From assembly GCA_029339195.1 (NCBI GenBank), contig JAPTJF010000604.1:1-30560 (forward strand): a DNA stretch of 30,560 nt. Reading direction: 5' to 3'. The notes below the pieces were generated by a model. That model worked only from the letters and a program-made list of their open reading frames with translations. It made no database searches and was not told the origin of the DNA. Of the stretch, positions 8,694 to 19,174 are shown in pieces. Positions within the stretch are counted from its first letter, which is position 1. Each line of letters starts with the position of its first letter. The translations under genes and the position numbers were made by a program. The stretch is from Micractinium sp. NFX-FRZ (Eukaryota > Chlorophyta > Trebouxiophyceae > Chlorellales > Chlorellaceae).

Positions 8694-11104
8694 ATGTCGG
8701 ATGCTGCCGCCGCCGCCGCCGCGCCTCCCGGCAGCCGCTGGCAGCTGCCCAAAGCACTTCTCTGCCACATTTTTGAGCTTGCGCCGCCCAGCATGGGCGT
8801 CCTGCTGGTGAACAAGGACTGGTGTGCCGCTGCTCTGGACACCCCCGCCTGGTGGCGTGAGCTGCTGCGCACCGCTGCCTGGGGCTACGCCCGATGCGAC
8901 GGCTACACCTCCGGGCCCATCGACCGGCAGGTCCAGTTTGTGAGGGACACGCCGCTGGCATCTGATGCTGGCGCCGTTCTGCGGGGCCTGGAGCGTGTTG
9001 GGGTGCATGCCAACACGCTGTGGGCCGACCAGAGCCAGCTGGCGACACGGGGCCCCGCCCTGCCCCTCCCCCGCCTGCTGGACGCTGCCCGCACCTCCTG
9101 CCCCAGCCTGGAGTGCCTCATCGCGCGCCTGGACTTCCCTCAGAGCTCTGGGACAGAAGAGGCCGAGGGTGCAGTGCGGGTGCGCAGGGGGGCGCAGGGG
9201 AGGGGGCAGCAGGGGGAGGGTGGCGAGGGGGTCGGAAGTTGAGCAGCCACCAGTGCGCGCAGCTCTGCCTGCTGCCTGCCTGCCAGGCACTCACCCAGCG
9301 CACCACACCACACTGAACCCCTTCCGCCCGCCTGCCCACCCCACCTCTGCCAGGCCGTGGCCGGCTTGACCATGCTCACCCGCCTGCATCTGGGCTTGGT
9401 CAGGGTCCAGGGCGGGCAGGCGGGGCAAGCCCCCGCGTCGTGGGCCCCGCTGCTTACCCCGCTCTCTGCCCTCACCCGCCTGCGCGACTTGACCCTCAAC
9501 CCTGCGGGCCTGGCCACTGACACGCTGGGGCCCCCCGTGCTGGGCCGCCTTAGCGCGCTGACGCGGCTGTGCGTGGCCTGTGCCGACATGGGCCCGCTGC
9601 TCCCTGAAGTTGGCTGGGTGCCTGCCGATGGCACCGGCCCCCGCCTCCACTGCCTCGAGCTCGAGCACTGTGCCGTGGCAGACGGCAGCACCACCCTTGC
9701 AGCGCTGCAGCACCTGCAGTCGCTGCGCCTGGTGTCGGCGCGCGGCGCCGCGGCGCTGGCGGATGTGCTGCCAGCGGCGGCGGCGCTCACGGCGCTGCGC
9801 ATGGAGACGCCGCCCGAGATGGGCGGCGAGGTGTTGGATCAGGAGGTGCAGGCAGCGGCCATGATTCTGGGGGGCGCCTGCGAGGCACCTGCCCTGAAAG
9901 AGCTGGAGATAGGGCGCTACCAGTTCAGCTTCTCCTACTTTGAAGTGCAAGCCGCCGCCGCCTTCCCCTCCCTCACCTCCCTGCGCCTCTCCTACACCGT
10001 GGGACCCGAGCTGCTGCCGCCCTGGATCTGCGCGCCCAGCCTGTGCCGCCTGGAGGTCACAGCGTGAGTGTGTGCAGCTTCCCGCTGGGTTCCCCATGGC
10101 TAGATGCTCACAAACGGCGGGCACGCTGCCCGCTGCTCAGCCCAGTTTGCTTGCACGCCCTCCCTGGCCTCTGCATGGCCCGCCCCGTGCTTGCTCCCTG
10201 GCGCCGACCCCATGCCCTTTGGCCCGCCCCTGCCTGGGACCCTCTCCGAAAGCAGGACCCCCAACATCAACGACTGCCCCGTGGCGGAGCTGCCGCCGGT
10301 GTTCGGCACGCTGCAGCGTTTGGAGGCGCTCGACCTCCAGATGGTGGGGATTGGAGGCACGCTGCCGCCGCCGCTGCGCGCGCTGGGCGGCCTCACGCGC
10401 CTGGGCATTTCCCTGACCACCCTGCAAGACCAGCAGGTGGGATGTTCCAGTACTGCAGTGTGCAAATTGTGGCCAGCGGGTGTGAGGGACAGGTGGTGGG
10501 CGCCAAGCCCCGTGCTGCTGCTGCCTGAGGGTTAGTCTGTCCACCAGGTGTTTCAATGACATTGGTCGTGTGAGCAATGTGAGCAAACATAGGCATCCCG
10601 CATATCACTTCCGCATGCCAGCATCCGCTGGCCCCTATCCCCATGCGTCCCCTGCCGCAGGCCCTGGCTTCCGCTGCCTTCCTGCCACGCCTGCACGAAT
10701 TGGTGCTGTGGCCGGAGCAGGACCCGGATGCGGCGCCACTGCCGCTGCCCGCGGGGCTGGTGGGTGCAGCTGCCCTGGAGCTGCTCGACTGTGGCCCCTG
10801 CATGGGTGCCCTCCTGTTGCGCGACAGCGACGGCGCACTGCTCCGCGCGCTGCCCGCGCTGCGCCGCGTGCTGCTGCCCGCCCCCGAGGCAGGGCCGCCC
10901 GCTGAGGGTGAGGAGGGTGCTGACGTGGCGCACCAGCGCCAGCAGCGTGGCGCCCTGGACAGGCTGGCAGCTGAGCTGGCAGCTGCGGGGGTGCAGGTGG
11001 AGGAGTGCACCGAGGGTCACCCGTTTGATGCCCCCCTGCGCCTCACGTTTGCCGGTGGCCTCGGATGGGTCGCCCCGCCCCCTGGCCCGTTTCTGAAAGA
11101 ATGA
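8694..11104 (+). CDS. F-box-like/leucine-rich repeat protein (gene 3, distinct type)
   Basis: Four exons (8694-9173, 9354-10063, 10256-10436, 10661-11104) join in frame to about 604 residues. Residues 15-60 look F-box-like: RWQLPKALLCHIFELAP, then VNKDWCAAAL and a WWRELL segment. Exons 2-4 encode leucine-rich repeats (MLTRLHLGLVRV, SALTRLRDLTLNP, LQHLQSLRLVSA, FPSLTSLRLSY, LQRLEALDLQMVGIGGTLPP). The GGTLPPPLRALGGLTRLGI part resembles plant-type LRRs. Probable role is a substrate adaptor of an SCF ubiquitin ligase; the substrate is unknown. It is related in plan to the genes at 1024 and 15299, but its introns and sequence differ. The exon 1 donor is ambiguous: 9174 and 9180 both keep phase 0. 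A TGTAA signal follows the stop by 39 bp. Confidence 0.78.
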
Positions 11105-11142
11105 CCAGCCCTGACTGCAGCACTGCTGCCGCCGCTTGTTTC

Positions 11143-11147
11143 TGTAA
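11143..11147 (+). terminator. Candidate TGTAA polyadenylation signal of F-box/LRR gene 3
   Basis: TGTAA occurs 39 bp after the stop codon at 11104, a normal distance for green-algal poly(A) signals. Confidence 0.5.
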
Positions 11148-11149
11148 AG

Positions 11150-11518
11150 TCATGATGCGCCCGTCTTCAGCCTGGCAACCCTGCGTTCCTGAGCCTTCTG
11201 CACAGCAGCTGCTTTAAGCTCCTCGATACTGGGAACCCCTCCCGTGCCTGCTAGCGCATGCTCCCTTAGCGTCCTTTTGGCTGCCCCTGTCGTCTGCTTG
11301 CCCTTGTGTCTGTCTGATGCCCCCTGCCTGCCTCTGACTGCGTCTGCATCTGATATCTTTGCAAGGCTTTGGGATGCGAGCGCAGAGAAAGCATTGCAGC
11401 ACGAGATTGAGGAAGGTTCTCGCTGGAGACGGGCAGGCACAGCATCCCGGGGATTCAAAACACTGACCGGGCCCCTGCGCCGCCCGGTGCCGTGAGCAAA
11501 AGCCTCAGACGGCGTCAT
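11150..11518 (-). CDS. Possible small uncharacterised protein
   Basis: A single open frame of 122 residues starts at ATG 11518-11516 and ends at TGA 11152-11150. It is less GC-skewed at third positions than its neighbours, yet its C-terminus looks protein-like, with an amphipathic charged helix (PSIEELKAAAVQKAQERRV) after a Lys/Arg-rich stretch. I recognise no family. It sits between the convergent ends of the F-box/LRR gene 3 and the radical SAM gene, so it could also be 3' untranslated sequence of the latter or a further exon. There are no introns or membrane segments. Confidence 0.35.
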   Translation of the reverse strand: MTPSEAFAHGTGRRRGPVSVLNPRDAVPARLQREPSSISCCNAFSALASQSLAKISDADAVRGRQGASDRHKGKQTTGAAKRTLREHALAGTGGVPSIEELKAAAVQKAQERRVARLKTGAS

Positions 11519-11656
11519 GCATGCAGCGAGGGGTTGGGAAGGGACTGTGCACGGGGGGTGAGAGCCATGGTCCCTCTGGTGTAAAGGCACGACTAGCAGG
11601 CAGCATCGCTTGCATTTGGCAATGCCTGGCCAGTGATAGTCGAGGGCGGGTGCCGG

Positions 11657-14600
11657 CTAGCTCCCGCGCTCCTGCGCCAGCTCCCACATTGCCAGCCAGT
11701 CGTGGAATGTGAAGGTGGGGGAGGCCACCACGTGCGGGATCGTGCTGCCAACCTGCACAAGCAGCACGGCACCAGCGGCCCTAAGCAGAGACCACCGTAA
11801 GACGAGGGCAAAGGCTGCTGCCACCCAGGGCAGGACAGGGGTGCACGTGAGCATGATTGGCACACATAACAGCCCCTGCTTGCGCTTTGGCCCTGCTCGC
11901 GGTCTGCCAGCGGCATGCAGTCCGACTCTCCAGCCCAGCCACAGCTTACTTGACACATCACGATGACCCCCTTAGACACTCAGTACGCTTACCTTGTCCG
12001 AAATGTCTAGCCCCAACTCGTGTGACTCCACCAGCCCCAGCCCCAGCTTGCGGTCTGCCAGCGGCGTGCCGCGCAGCAGCATCAGCGGCCAGGCGCGCAC
12101 CACCGGCACCCCCATGCGCCGGCAGAAGGCCAGGCTCTCTGCAGCCACAAGCGGTGGGATTGGGGCAGCGAAGCCACAGACTTGTCATTGTTGGTAGGTA
12201 GGCATCGCTGCTGGGTGTTGCAATGCACATACTTTGCATCACCGTATCGCTGCTGCAGCTTGGAAGGAGAGTGGGCATCCCACCCAGGCCGAACCTGCCC
12301 CCCTCCTCCCTGCACGCCCGCCTGCCTGCAAAGGAGGCCAGGGTCTGGCCTGGCAGTCCGTAGATGAGGGACACCTCGAAATGGATGCCAGCCTGGCGCA
12401 GGCGTGCCATCGCCGCCTCCACGACTGGCATGCAGTTGGGGCGGCTGATGAGCGCGGCCTCCAGCGGGTGGATGGTCTGCAGGCATGGGCGCGGAGGAGG
12501 GGGAGGAGGAGCAGGGCCGACCCATCTGGAGGCCTGAAGCGAGGGAGCTGTGACTGCAGCGGCGTCAGAGTGTGCTGCCAGTTGTGGCCAGCTGCTGCCA
12601 GCGGTGACCCTGGGCTGCCAGATACAGTGTACACGGAGGGTGGGTAGCCACTACTGCCCTTTTCTGAACTGGTGCGCTTGTGCGCCAAAGCCGCAGCCCG
12701 GAGTGGCAAGTCTGGTGAAAAAATGTCCACTCAGACGCCAACAAGGCGGCTCACCTGCAGTCCAAACTCCAGCGTGATCCGAGCTGGGTGGGCCCGCACC
12801 GCCTGGATGAACTGCTCGTTCACCAGCTCGAACCTGCCGTTCAAGCAGCCACAGGCAGAAGGCAGAAGGAGGGCTCAAGTCCAAAGAAGGGTCACTGGGT
12901 GCCACAGCAAGGGAGGGGAGCAGGCACCGCAGCTTGCGTGCAGAGGCCATCATCATCTCACCCGCTCCGGGCCATGCATGCCAGGGCCAAGCTGCAGCAG
13001 CTGTGCACTGTGCTGCCGCAAGGGGCTGCCCTCCTGGCTGGGAAACAGCACTCGCCTGCACTGCAGGCTGAGCTTGCCGGTGTAGCCGCCCTCTGCCAGT
13101 GCCTCCAGCACGTGCAGGTAGTGCGGGCCCGCATTGAAGGTGGGGTCCACCACCGCAATGTCCTGGATGACGGGGTGCCCGCAGATCCAGGCAGCCTCCT
13201 GCAGGCAAGGCAGTGGTGTTGGCAGGTTACAAGTTAGCAAAACCGAGGGAGGTTCACGTAGGGAGGTGCCCAGAGTGACATTCTGAGGCCGCAGGCGGCG
13301 CAGGCAGCAGGCAGCAGGCTGCAGAGTAGCTGCTGCTGCAGGGTGGACCCACCCGCAGCACCCGGCTCTGCTCAAAGCTGCGACGGTGGCGGTTGAACGA
13401 GCCCTCCCCCTCCCTGCATGGCAGCAAACACTGAGGTATTCTGTGTGGGTTCCTGCTTGCTGGGCGTCATCATGCCATGGGAGCACGCATACACTGTGAG
13501 AGGCCCCTCGATGTTACCCTGGTACACCTTACCTGTGCTGGCAGAAGGCACACTTGTAGGGGCACCCTCGCTGGAGCTCCCAGCGCATGAAGGGCTGCGG
13601 CGGCAGCAGCCCGCGCAGCAGGGGAGACTCAAGGTCCTGCGGGTGGAGACGGGGGCGGCAGCGGCAATTGCGGCCTGGGGATGTGGGTGGAGGGTATGCA
13701 TAGGGATGTGGGACCTGCGCTCCTGGTATCGGCAGGGGTGTGGGCGGAGAGGGGGAGGACGGGTAGCTGCCGGTGGGCCGGCCGCACGCCATCCTGGCAA
13801 CAATGCTTCCACTGGCTGGGCCAAGCTGCTCTTCCTCCCTCCCTCCCTCCCACCCACCAGCCCAGACCAGCCGCGTACTTGCCTGCAGGTCGACCTGCGC
13901 TATGGCCCCCACATCTGGGCGGCCCGCCAGGTGCACCCCCGCCTGCCGCAGTGCTGGCGCAGCTGCCGGTGTGTCAAGCCGCGCCTGCGTGGCAAGCGGC
14001 AGTCTAGCCTCATAGTTGCACTATGGCAAGCCGGAAGTCTGCACCCCCTCAGTGCCAGTGCAATGGTGGGCAGGCTAGATCAAGCACCAATGAGAAACTG
14101 GATGGGCCAACCTGTGTAGCGAGCAGCAGCGTGCCTGGCTAGCCCCTCACAAACACATCTGCCTGCGGGTACAGCTGCTCCAGCTTCTGGGCGCTGCTTG
14201 GGCTGGTGTACGTCACCTGCAAGCAGGTAAAATGCAGAGAGACGTAAACTGTAACGGGGTGCACCAAGGCAGACTGGCGGGCTGCTGCCTGCGAGAGGTG
14301 CCCGCTCGCCTCCCCACACAGCGCAACGCCGGCGCCACCGCCAGCTGGCGTGCTCACCTGGGGGCCCCCTACCGCGACCATCCCGCGAAAGCCGTTGGCC
14401 CGCAGATCCTGGAGCACCCTCTGCAGCTGCTCCTCTGCCCAAACGTAGGCGCCAAAGCAGAGGCAGGTGTCGGGCCCGCTGCCTTCGAGCGCCCACTGCA
14501 CCACATTGTCGGCGCTGAAGGCCGGGCTGTTGACTGCAAAGGAGCGCAGCTGGTGCGGCAGCTGCCGCGCCTTGAGCTGCGCGCTCATGGAGGCGGCTCC

Positions 14601-14690
14601 CAGGCTAAGGGGCGGGTCTTTGGGCCGGCCCCTGTCGAGCCCAATGAACTTCAGGTGGCGGGCCGGGGTTGCAAGAGGAGCGGCAGCCAT
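11657..14690 (-). CDS. B12-binding-like radical SAM protein
   Basis: Ten minus-strand exons (14690-14358, 14216-14151, 13984-13883, 13636-13533, 13413-13353, 13198-13056, 12833-12755, 12476-12326, 12138-11993, 11752-11657) join in frame to 426 residues. The N-terminal third resembles a cobalamin-binding Rossmann fold (LCFGAYVWAEEQLQRVL, MVAVGGPQV), but the DxHxxG cobalt-ligand motif is not visible. The radical SAM cluster motif is GCPYKCAFCQH, with cysteines at about 192, 196 and 199. Later family-like segments are VVDPTFNAG, KLSLQCRFELVNEQ, LEFGLQTIHP and VSLIYGLPGQT. The reaction is unknown; relatives make C-methylations or other radical modifications. The 'RGEGE' segment expected between the two domains is missing, so the linker is short or an exon was missed. 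Three of its nine introns need GC donors to keep frame. It is divergent from the F-box/LRR gene at 15299. Confidence 0.82.
11891..11920 (-). repeat. Intronic echo of radical SAM exon 9
   Basis: Intron 9 contains cgcggtctgccagcggcatg, nearly the same as ttgcggtctgccagcggcgt in exon 9 (12047-12068). In the exon frame the echo reads MPLADREQGQ against TPLADRKLGL. A GTAAGC-like donor copy follows nearby on the minus strand. Confidence 0.75.
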
Positions 14691-15298
14691 TGTGCAAGCT
14701 CTGTTATGCCGGAAGATTGAAATGCTGCGCTTAGAGGGGAATCTGAGAGTCGCATGGCAATGCCCTCGTCCACTGCAGCAGAGAAAGCCATGCTTCAAGT
14801 GCCCCCTAGGCTGGCTGTGTTGGCAGTGTTGCTGACGTGGCCTGCCGAGGAACAGCTTCCTCCCGTTCTCCCTCAAAAAAATCCCCTGTGTGTCGACGAA
14901 CCTCACGGCGCCGTTGAACCTTTGTGATACCAATAGACAAAAACACGTCCACAGCACAGCAGTGCTGCCACCAAGCTTGGCCATGCCTGGCACTTTCTGG
15001 TCACGCTGGCAGTGCCAACCCTTACCCTGCCCACCAACACATGCCTGAGTGTCATGTTACCTGCATTTACATACCCGTGTTCCCTTCTGCCGCTTGTAGA
15101 CACTGTGCAGCCCATGGGCAGCGGAAGGGAATCGCCACCATAATGTTCACCCGGGAGGGGACGCCGGCGGTGCAGCCGCGCTGTGCCTGCTGCCTGGGTC
15201 GGGGTGCTGGCTGGCTGTCTGAGGTTTACGATCGTCTTGTGTGCCTGACTGTCACGCAACCAGAACTGTGCAGAACAATCTGGCACCGGGTGGAGAAG
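14691..15298. promoter_or_regulatory. Divergent promoter region between radical SAM and F-box/LRR 2
   Basis: The 608 bp between the two divergent start codons hold no convincing exon. The part nearest 15299 (15150-15215) shares the 'gctgtgcctgctgc' block with the upstream of the paralogue at 1024. No TATA box is evident. Confidence 0.55.
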
Positions 15299-16998
15299 AT
15301 GCCTCCTCAGCCCGGCGCCGGGCTTCTCACGCTGCCTGACGAGCTCTGCATCCGCTGCCTCCGGTACCTGAGCTTCAAGGAGAGGTGGGGCAATCTGAGA
15401 GCTGCTTCGGCCCTTCCAAGGCCTTCCAAGGGCGGTGGCACCACGCACTGTGCGGAGGGCCGCTGCTTCACCCTCTCTGCTCTTACTGCCCTCCCCGCCT
15501 ACCAGGCACCGTGCCGTGCCGCTGGCCTGCCGCCGCCTGCTGCGGCTGGTCAACAGCCCAGAGCTGCTGGCCCATGTGACGGCAGCTGTCCGCAAACGGG
15601 CGGAGAGTGACATGCTGCCCTGCCTGCAAGCGCTGTGCGCCTGGTTGGTGCTGCGAGCGGCGCCGCATGTGAGGACGCTGCATCTGAGGGCAGACAGTGT
15701 GCCGTCGGAGGACCAATGGGAAGCTTTCTCCCTGATCACTGCTATGGTTGCAGCCTGCGGCGGCCTGCAGCAGTTGAAGTTGCAGGTTGAAATGGAAGTG
15801 TGCTGCAGCTCCTGGCTGCTAGCCGCACACCAGCTGCGGTATCTGTACGTCAACAGCGACACAGGTTACCTGAATGTCACGGCGCCCCTGCACCAACTCA
15901 CGCGGCTGGAGCGGCTGAGCCTCGAATCAGACGTGACGCAGTTTGAAATGTCCGCCAGGCTTCCCCCCTCCATCACTTGGTTGCACCTCGAGGGCGACCA
16001 AAGCGACCGTCTGCCACAGCAGGTACCTCTCCCTTCTGCTGCTCAGCATAGTCCCCATGCCTGGGCTTGGGAGGCCAGACTCGTAGCCTGCAAGAGTACA
16101 TCGATGTCAGTTTCAATTCCTGGCACTAGCTTTGCGCTTTGCGCTTTGCCCGCTGCGCTTCATGCTGAGACTGCCCGCACCTCGCTGTTCTTCCCTGCAC
16201 TGCATTACTGCTGGCGCCCAACTCGTGCACCGCCTTGCACTGCAGCTGGCAGCCTTAACAGGCCTCCGAGCCCTCATCCTGGCCTTCTCAGATTACAGCG
16301 CTGATGGCTACTCGCTGCTGCTGCGGCTGCCCAGCCTGCGGCGGCTGTTGCTGACGCGTTGCTGCTACCTACCCGCTTGCCTGTCCCAGCTGACGGGCCT
16401 GGAGGCGCTGGGGGTTGTCGAACTGAGGGATGCTGCCGTGGGTGCTGCAAATGCCAGTGTGCTGTCTGCTGCGCTGCATCACCTGGCAAGTAGCCTGACC
16501 TGCCTGGTTCTGCGATTTGTGGAAAGCATCCCGCACCCGCCCCCAGCGCTCACTTGCCTCAACCGCCTCAACACGCTGTGCTGGGACCCGGCAAGCGGCG
16601 GGCACCACGCGCTGCCTGCGGGCCAGTGGATGGCCAGCCTGCACTGGCTGGCTGCCCCTGTCGGGACGCTCTCCCGCAGCCTGACAGCAATGGGGGCTGC
16701 CCGCAGCCTGGAGCACCTCTGCATCATGGCATACTCCTCCAACGACCACGACCACAACCGCGAGTGCATGGCAGCCGCCCTGCGGTGGGCAGCACGCCAC
16801 CCACCGCTTCGCTCGGTTGAGGTGCAGGCCGATGATACCCTACTGGCCAGTCTGGTTGTAGATGCTGTCAGCATTCTGCAGTGCAGCCCGGGCCTCGTGT
16901 TGACACGGAGCCAGTCTTTCCGTTTTGAGGTAGACCGCCTATGGGACATGTGCGTTGGACCTGGGGCATGGGAAGCGCTAGTCGAGGGGCCTCCCTGA
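15299..16998 (+). CDS. F-box/leucine-rich repeat protein (paralogue 2)
   Basis: Three exons (15299-15384, 15506-16022, 16246-16998) join in frame to 451 residues. The F-box-like N-terminus reads LLTLPDELCIRCLRYLSFKE and continues across the intron into HRAVPLACRRLLRLVNSPEL. LRRs follow, including LPSLRRLLLTRCCYLPACL, LTGLEALGVVEL and ASSLTCLVLRFVESIPHP. Intron positions and phases match paralogue 1 exactly, and the two proteins align almost end to end, including the tail GTLSRSL...AARSLEHL...LRWAARHPPLRS. The in-frame open stretch extends upstream, but the ATG at 15299 matches the paralogue's N-terminal length best. Probable SCF ubiquitin-ligase substrate adaptor; the target is unknown. Confidence 0.85.
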
Positions 16999-17907
16999 CC
17001 CCTCGTGTTCTGCCATGTTCACCGCCATGCAATGCCCCGCTTGTGCCTGTGCCTTTTCGCTAGCCTTGGCTTTCCTCTTCTGCATCAGACGTGCTGTGCC
17101 TGCTCCCCTCCCTACCGTGTCGCGTGGGACTGCCCTCACCCTGCTCCTCACCTTCTGCCCGCTCCATTTCTCAACCCCTGCTGCCAGCTTCCGTGCTGCG
17201 GCTGCCACTCACGGCGCCTTCCTGATTGCCCCCACCGACTTTGCCTGCCTGTCAAGCCAAGCCTACACTCCGTCGACTGCGACCTCACAACTCGCTTTGC
17301 TCACATCTGTGCACACCTCCCAAGGCGCAGCCTGCCTCATCTGCCTTAAGTCAGCGCCCCTCGTTCTTCAACCCAACATGCGACCGGCGCCATGCATTGC
17401 CTGTATCTTTCTTTTGGTCAACCTGTATTAGTGACACGACCAGGCAACTCGGCCAGAATATTAGCCGGGGGCATGCAGCAGGCGCCGCCGCAGCCTCAGG
17501 CTGCGCACATGTGCCGGCGCCGTGCTTCCGCCTCGCTTCTGCTGCGCTCCGCAGTGCTCGCTTCCCCTGCTGCACTGCACAGGCACTGCTGTGCTGCTCA
17601 GAGGCGCCCCGGAGGTGGGCATACTGGTGCTGCAGCTCAGTGTGCGCCGCCGCCCACCCAGTCGTCGCTGCAGAGCGGACAGAGGCAGGCAGCAACGACC
17701 GCATGAGCTGCTGCGCGGCTTTCACTCCAACTGCCTCTGGTACAGCAGCGAGCACGTGGAAGGCATGAGCGCAGCAATCAAAGCCGGACCCAATACGCAT
17801 ATGTAACCCCACCAGTTCCGCAGCTGCGCCCCGGCCTGCACGCCCCCCATGTTGCACCCTCCACCGCCCAGCCCCCGCCCCGCCACAAGCATCCCTGCAC
17901 ATTATCA
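16999..17907. other. Gene-free convergent intergenic region
   Basis: The F-box/LRR 2 and NDUFS6-like genes end towards each other. Open frames on both strands lack domain resemblance. Bases 17366-17430 carry an FNPTC...LP...FWSTC coding-like stretch that matches 836-895 with mostly synonymous differences (see findings). It may be a relic of another gene copy. Confidence 0.45.
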
Positions 17908-19174
17908 TCAACCTCTGCCACCCCGCTCGACTTTCGCTTGCCTGTAGAACTTGTTGCCGGTGTACTTGCAGACGGCTGGGTTCTCCCGGGTGGTGCCCTG
18001 CAGGGCCAAGGTGCCACATGTGTCGGGCGGTGCCGCAGCGTGGGCCCTCCCCAAGGGCCATTCACTAGTGCTGCCAAGGCCCTGCCTCAGTGCCTCAATG
18101 CCAGGCCCCGCCCGGGAACCATGCTAAGCAACTGATGAACCTCAGGATCCGGCGCGTGAGCACGCGTGGCGCGGCACAGGCGTCAAGCTGCAACTGCCGG
18201 CGGGTGCTGAGCTGTGCCCATCAAGCCCCCGCCCCCGCACACCTTCAGGTTGATGTATTCAACCGGGCAGCCCAGGCCGGGGTCATCGTCTGTAGGGCGG
18301 GGCGGTGGGGGAGGCATCAATAACAGCACGCCAGGAGACGTGAACAGAAGGCAGGCAGGCAGGCAGGCAGGCAGGCGGGCACGTGAGCATGTGGGCGCCA
18401 CGTGAAGCAGTCAGGGGTCCCCAAGCCGACCCGTGACGAGAGGCCAGGGGCGGCTGGTGCAGCACAAACCCTGGTAGCCACGGCTATGCGGCGCTTGCTG
18501 CCCGTACCCCCAGCAGGCTGCGCCTACGAAGCAGCTTCCCCTCAGCGCCCCAGCTGCCCCGCAGCCTTCCAGCTCAAGCGCCAGCCCAGGTGCTGCCCTG
18601 CTCACATCCGTATGAGGCCACCACCAGCCCGTGGCACTTGATGGGCTCGGCGGCCTGCACATACTGCATGGGGCTCCTGTGGTTGCCCTGCGTGCGGCAG
18701 GCAGTGGGCAGGGCGGCATAACAGGGTTGGGCGGCCGCTGGGGCACCGAGGGGAATTGCCGTGCGGGCCTGCTGCATGGCGGTGACTCCTGTGCTTCTCA
18801 AATCGTGTGATTGCCCATGCCAATCTGTGCCTCTGTCCAAGCAGCGTGCCTGGCTTGCCACCCATCACGCAGGGGGCGCCCTCCCCACCTGCAGCGCACC
18901 GTCCCCCAAAACAGCGCCGGCGCCCCACCTGCAGCCACTTCTTTGTGTGCTCGTGGATGCCGTCGCCCAGGCAGAGCGCGCTGGTGGAGCGCAGGTCCCC
19001 CACAAACGCCTGGCCGGGCACCGTTGTGGTGATGCCGTCAGCAGCAGCCACCTCGGCAGAGGGCGGCGGCGCGCCCGCCTTGCTGGTGGCCACCGCCTTT
19101 GACGCCGCGCCACGTGCAGCCCCCGCCGCCGCCAGCCACGCCGGCGCCTCCGCCGCTACCCGCCTGCTCAGCAT
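17908..19174 (-). CDS. NDUFS6: NADH dehydrogenase iron-sulfur protein 6-like subunit (complex I)
   Basis: Four minus-strand exons (19174-18929, 18687-18606, 18289-18243, 17997-17908) join in frame to 154 residues. The first ~35 residues (MLSRRVAAEAPAWLAAAGAA) are an Ala/Arg presequence suited to mitochondrial import. Resemblance to plant NDUFS6 lies in EHTKKWLQ, AAEPIKCHGLVVAS, DPGLGCPVEYINL and NPAVCKYTGNKFY. NDUFS6 is a small matrix-side zinc-binding accessory subunit needed for late assembly of respiratory complex I. The usual zinc ligands are C, H, C, C; here the model has S, C, C, T at those places, so metal binding looks changed or the model is slightly wrong. The last exon might continue through a GC donor (TACAG|GCAAGC) to an unseen exon. 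It shares a 349-bp divergent promoter with LEO1. Confidence 0.72.
18350..18377. repeat. (GGCA)n microsatellite in NDUFS6-like intron
   Basis: About seven tandem GGCA units lie upstream (minus strand) of the exon 3 acceptor. Confidence 0.9.
18766..18808 (-). repeat. Intronic echo of NDUFS6-like exon 2 start
   Basis: Plus-strand ctgcatggcggtgactcctgtg followed by cttctc and gtgtg resembles 18664-18697, ctgcatggggctcctgtgg then ttgccc and gtgcg. In the minus frame the echo gives RSTGVTAMQQA against HRSPMQYVQAA. The offset is about 105 bp, inside intron 1. Confidence 0.6.

Noticed and set aside
8694..9242. Reading exon 1 of F-box/LRR gene 3 on to its in-frame stop
   Set aside because: The end is a G-rich intron-like tract, and the LRR frame resumes cleanly at 9354 after a good acceptor.
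10437..10660. Possible echo of F-box/LRR gene 3 exon 4 start in intron 3 (gccagcatccgctggcc)
   Set aside because: The match to gccctggcttccgctgcc is short and could be background in GC-rich sequence.
14903..15862. 319-residue minus-strand frame
   Set aside because: Antisense to F-box/LRR paralogue 2; no domain seen.
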